A stretch of DNA of 7,217 nucleotides from the NCBI GenBank assembly GCA_030688705.1, contig JAUYJH010000050.1:1-7217 (forward strand), written 5' to 3'. Origin of the DNA: Deltaproteobacteria bacterium (lineage in GTDB: Bacteria; UBA10199; SPLOWO2-01-44-7). A program made the translations under genes and the position numbers. Under the pieces are notes generated by a model, which made no database searches, was not told the DNA's origin, and saw nothing but the letters and a program-made list of their open reading frames with translations. Positions 5,719 through 7,217 of this stretch are shown here, in pieces (positions within the stretch are counted from its first letter, which is position 1; each line of letters opens with the position of its first letter).

Positions 5719-7205
5719 TCCGCAAAAATATGCAACTTCATTTTAAAAAATGGGGCCTTTGTTATGCGCTCCTCGGATTTTTTTTCGGCTCGCTGATTTT
5801 TTTCAAGCTTGGGAAATACAGCCTTTGGCAGGACGAAGCCGATCAAGCCCTGCTTTCTCTCTCGATTTTAAAAACGGGTTGGCCCCTGGCTCTTTTGGAC
5901 GGCAAATTCATCACCCAATGGCATGGCCAAGAATCGACGGCCCATTATCTCTGGTATTTCAACCCGTGGCTCCCCCTTTATCTGGTGGCAGGGAGTTTTA
6001 AACTGTTCGGCGTTTCGGAGTGGTCCGCCCGTTTTCCATTTGCCCTCTTTGGGTTTCTCTCGCTTCTCCCTTTGGGAATTGTTTTTTGGAGGTGGACGAA
6101 AAATCAGGCCATCGTCTGGCTCGCCCTCTTCTTCTTTGCAACCAATCCGTGGGTGATTCTTTATATGAGGCAGGCCAAATATTTCGGCCTCGTCTTTTTT
6201 GCCTACGGTTTGATGCTTTTGAGCCGGAGGTGGCTCTATGCCATCGGTTTTGTTTCATTGTTTCACTGCAATTATTTGGCGGCGCTTTTGAGTGCCGCCG
6301 GGTTGGTGTTGTACACCCGAAAAAAATCATTTTTTCTCTGGAATCTTTTTTTGTTTACCGTTTTTTGCCTCCCCTTCTTTTTTGTCGGCTCCATGGAGAG
6401 CCGTCTCTCCATGACCAGCCATTGGCCGACCTTTGTTTCCTATTTTACAAAACTGGGAACCCATGTTTTTTATTTTAATCGTCAGATTGTTCCGCTGATC
6501 TTATTGCCTCTCTGGATTTTTTGGTGGCGCAAAGAACCGTGGTTTCGCCTTACCGCTGTCGCCGTTTTGACAGGATGGTTGGGTGTGGCTTTTCTAAACT
6601 ACGATGTTTTACGCTATAATTTGCAACTCATTCCCCTTTTTTGTTTTCTCTTGGCGGCAACAGTTTGGAAACTTTTTCAAAAAAATAAAATATTGGGCTT
6701 CGCCCTTCTCTTTCTTTTTTATGGTGTCCAACTCAAAGGCGATTGGCTGGCCATGAAAAATTATTATTTTAAAGATTACGCCGACCCCCCAAAAATACTC
6801 CCGCAGATCGTTCAAGAAAAAATGCGGCCGGGGGAGCTTGTCACTCTCAATAACAACCAGCCGGTCTGGCAGTTTTACTCCGATATCCCTTTGGCCTATC
6901 AGGTAGAGCCGACAAAGGCCCCGCTCAAACAACCGCCGTTGCAACCGGCTTGGAACGATATTCAAGCCATTGACTGGTGGATTGGGCCTGATCTCGTAAA
7001 ATTGGGGAATGGGCCGTATCTATCCGAAGAGGAGATAATCGCGATCTGGGAAGAGAAGGGTTACAAATATGAAAAAATCGATTCTGGTATTTCTATTTTA
7101 AATTGGAGTTTAATCTCGCCGATCCGTTACAAACATTTTTTGGGCCGGTTTGCAGACAATCCCAAATCACCGGGGACAATCCTACTTATCCACCGAATCC
7201 CTTAA
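5697..7205 (+). CDS. GT-C membrane glycosyltransferase, GT39-like
   Basis: This is a second polyprenyl-phosphate-sugar type glycosyltransferase, 502 residues from the GTG at 5697 or 491 from the ATG at 5730. The ATG is the more likely start, because it avoids overlapping the divergent gene, but no Shine-Dalgarno sequence precedes either. After a first helix (about 22-37) comes the catalytic-type loop LWQDEADQALLSLS with Asp46-Glu47. The family-like stretch WYFNPWLPLYLVAGSFKLFG (86-105) and SEWSARFPFALFGF (108-120) follows, then TNPWVILYMRQAKYFGL (149-165). About nine more spans reach residue 344. A soluble C-terminal domain of some 150 residues follows (RPGELVTLNNNQPVWQFYSD), richer in charged residues. 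It shares only the general GT-C plan with its neighbour, so the two are not recent duplicates. Placement beside the other gene suggests one glycan pathway. Sugar and acceptor are unknown. Confidence 0.88.
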   Translation: MVHDRKAFRKNMQLHFKKWGLCYALLGFFFGSLIFFKLGKYSLWQDEADQALLSLSILKTGWPLALLDGKFITQWHGQESTAHYLWYFNPWLPLYLVAGSFKLFGVSEWSARFPFALFGFLSLLPLGIVFWRWTKNQAIVWLALFFFATNPWVILYMRQAKYFGLVFFAYGLMLLSRRWLYAIGFVSLFHCNYLAALLSAAGLVLYTRKKSFFLWNLFLFTVFCLPFFFVGSMESRLSMTSHWPTFVSYFTKLGTHVFYFNRQIVPLILLPLWIFWWRKEPWFRLTAVAVLTGWLGVAFLNYDVLRYNLQLIPLFCFLLAATVWKLFQKNKILGFALLFLFYGVQLKGDWLAMKNYYFKDYADPPKILPQIVQEKMRPGELVTLNNNQPVWQFYSDIPLAYQVEPTKAPLKQPPLQPAWNDIQAIDWWIGPDLVKLGNGPYLSEEEIIAIWEEKGYKYEKIDSGISILNWSLISPIRYKHFLGRFADNPKSPGTILLIHRIP

Positions 7206-7217
7206 AAAGGGCAAAGG

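Noticed and set aside
6020..6478. 152-codon frame inside the second glycosyltransferase gene
   Set aside because: It is a +2-type shadow of a clear membrane protein with family motifs in the main frame.

Overview
The window looks like chromosomal DNA from a bacterium of roughly balanced base composition. The taxonomic signal is weak. A fatty-acid 2-hydroxylase-type enzyme, two GT39-like membrane glycosyltransferases and palindromic GTCATTCCGG-type REP units would suit a Gram-negative, Deltaproteobacteria-like lineage, but that is a guess. Six complete protein genes and one partial gene account for most of the sequence. No tRNA, rRNA, CRISPR array, transposase or phage gene was seen.

Layout. 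Positions 1-576 (minus) hold the first 192 residues of IMP dehydrogenase (guaB), running off the left edge. Divergent from it, 605-1255 (plus) encodes a small membrane di-iron hydroxylase of the fatty acid hydroxylase/sterol desaturase superfamily. Its end overlaps by 41 bp the end of an unrecognised 281-residue protein on the minus strand (1215-2060). Positions 2061-2512 are a 452-bp non-coding stretch full of inverted repeats: a 24-bp AT-rich palindrome, a nested hairpin element bounded by GC-rich inverted repeats, and a further unexplained block. Then comes a minus-strand run that reads as one operon: a GT39-like glycosyltransferase (4030-5718), a PabA/TrpG glutaminase joined to it by an ATGA overlap, and an unrecognised protein of about 297-309 residues (2513-3403/3442). 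A second GT-C glycosyltransferase (5697-7205, plus) diverges from the first, with almost no space between them.

How the genes may work together. The two glycosyltransferases probably use polyprenyl-phosphate sugars at the outer face of the inner membrane and may serve one envelope glycan pathway. The glutaminase supplies ammonia for anthranilate or aminodeoxychorismate synthesis; no partner synthase is present, so its link to the glycosyltransferase gene seems to be transcriptional rather than metabolic. guaB and the hydroxylase are housekeeping or lipid-modification genes.

Most notable observations: a two-unit REP palindrome of exactly 66 bp sits in frame inside the first glycosyltransferase and is translated as 22 extra residues, its two hairpins differing by compensatory base changes; the same gene has a run of nine G in the codons just after the catalytic acidic pair; and the 2061-2512 interval holds nested inverted-repeat structure that no gene explains. 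No clearly new defence or mobile system is visible.
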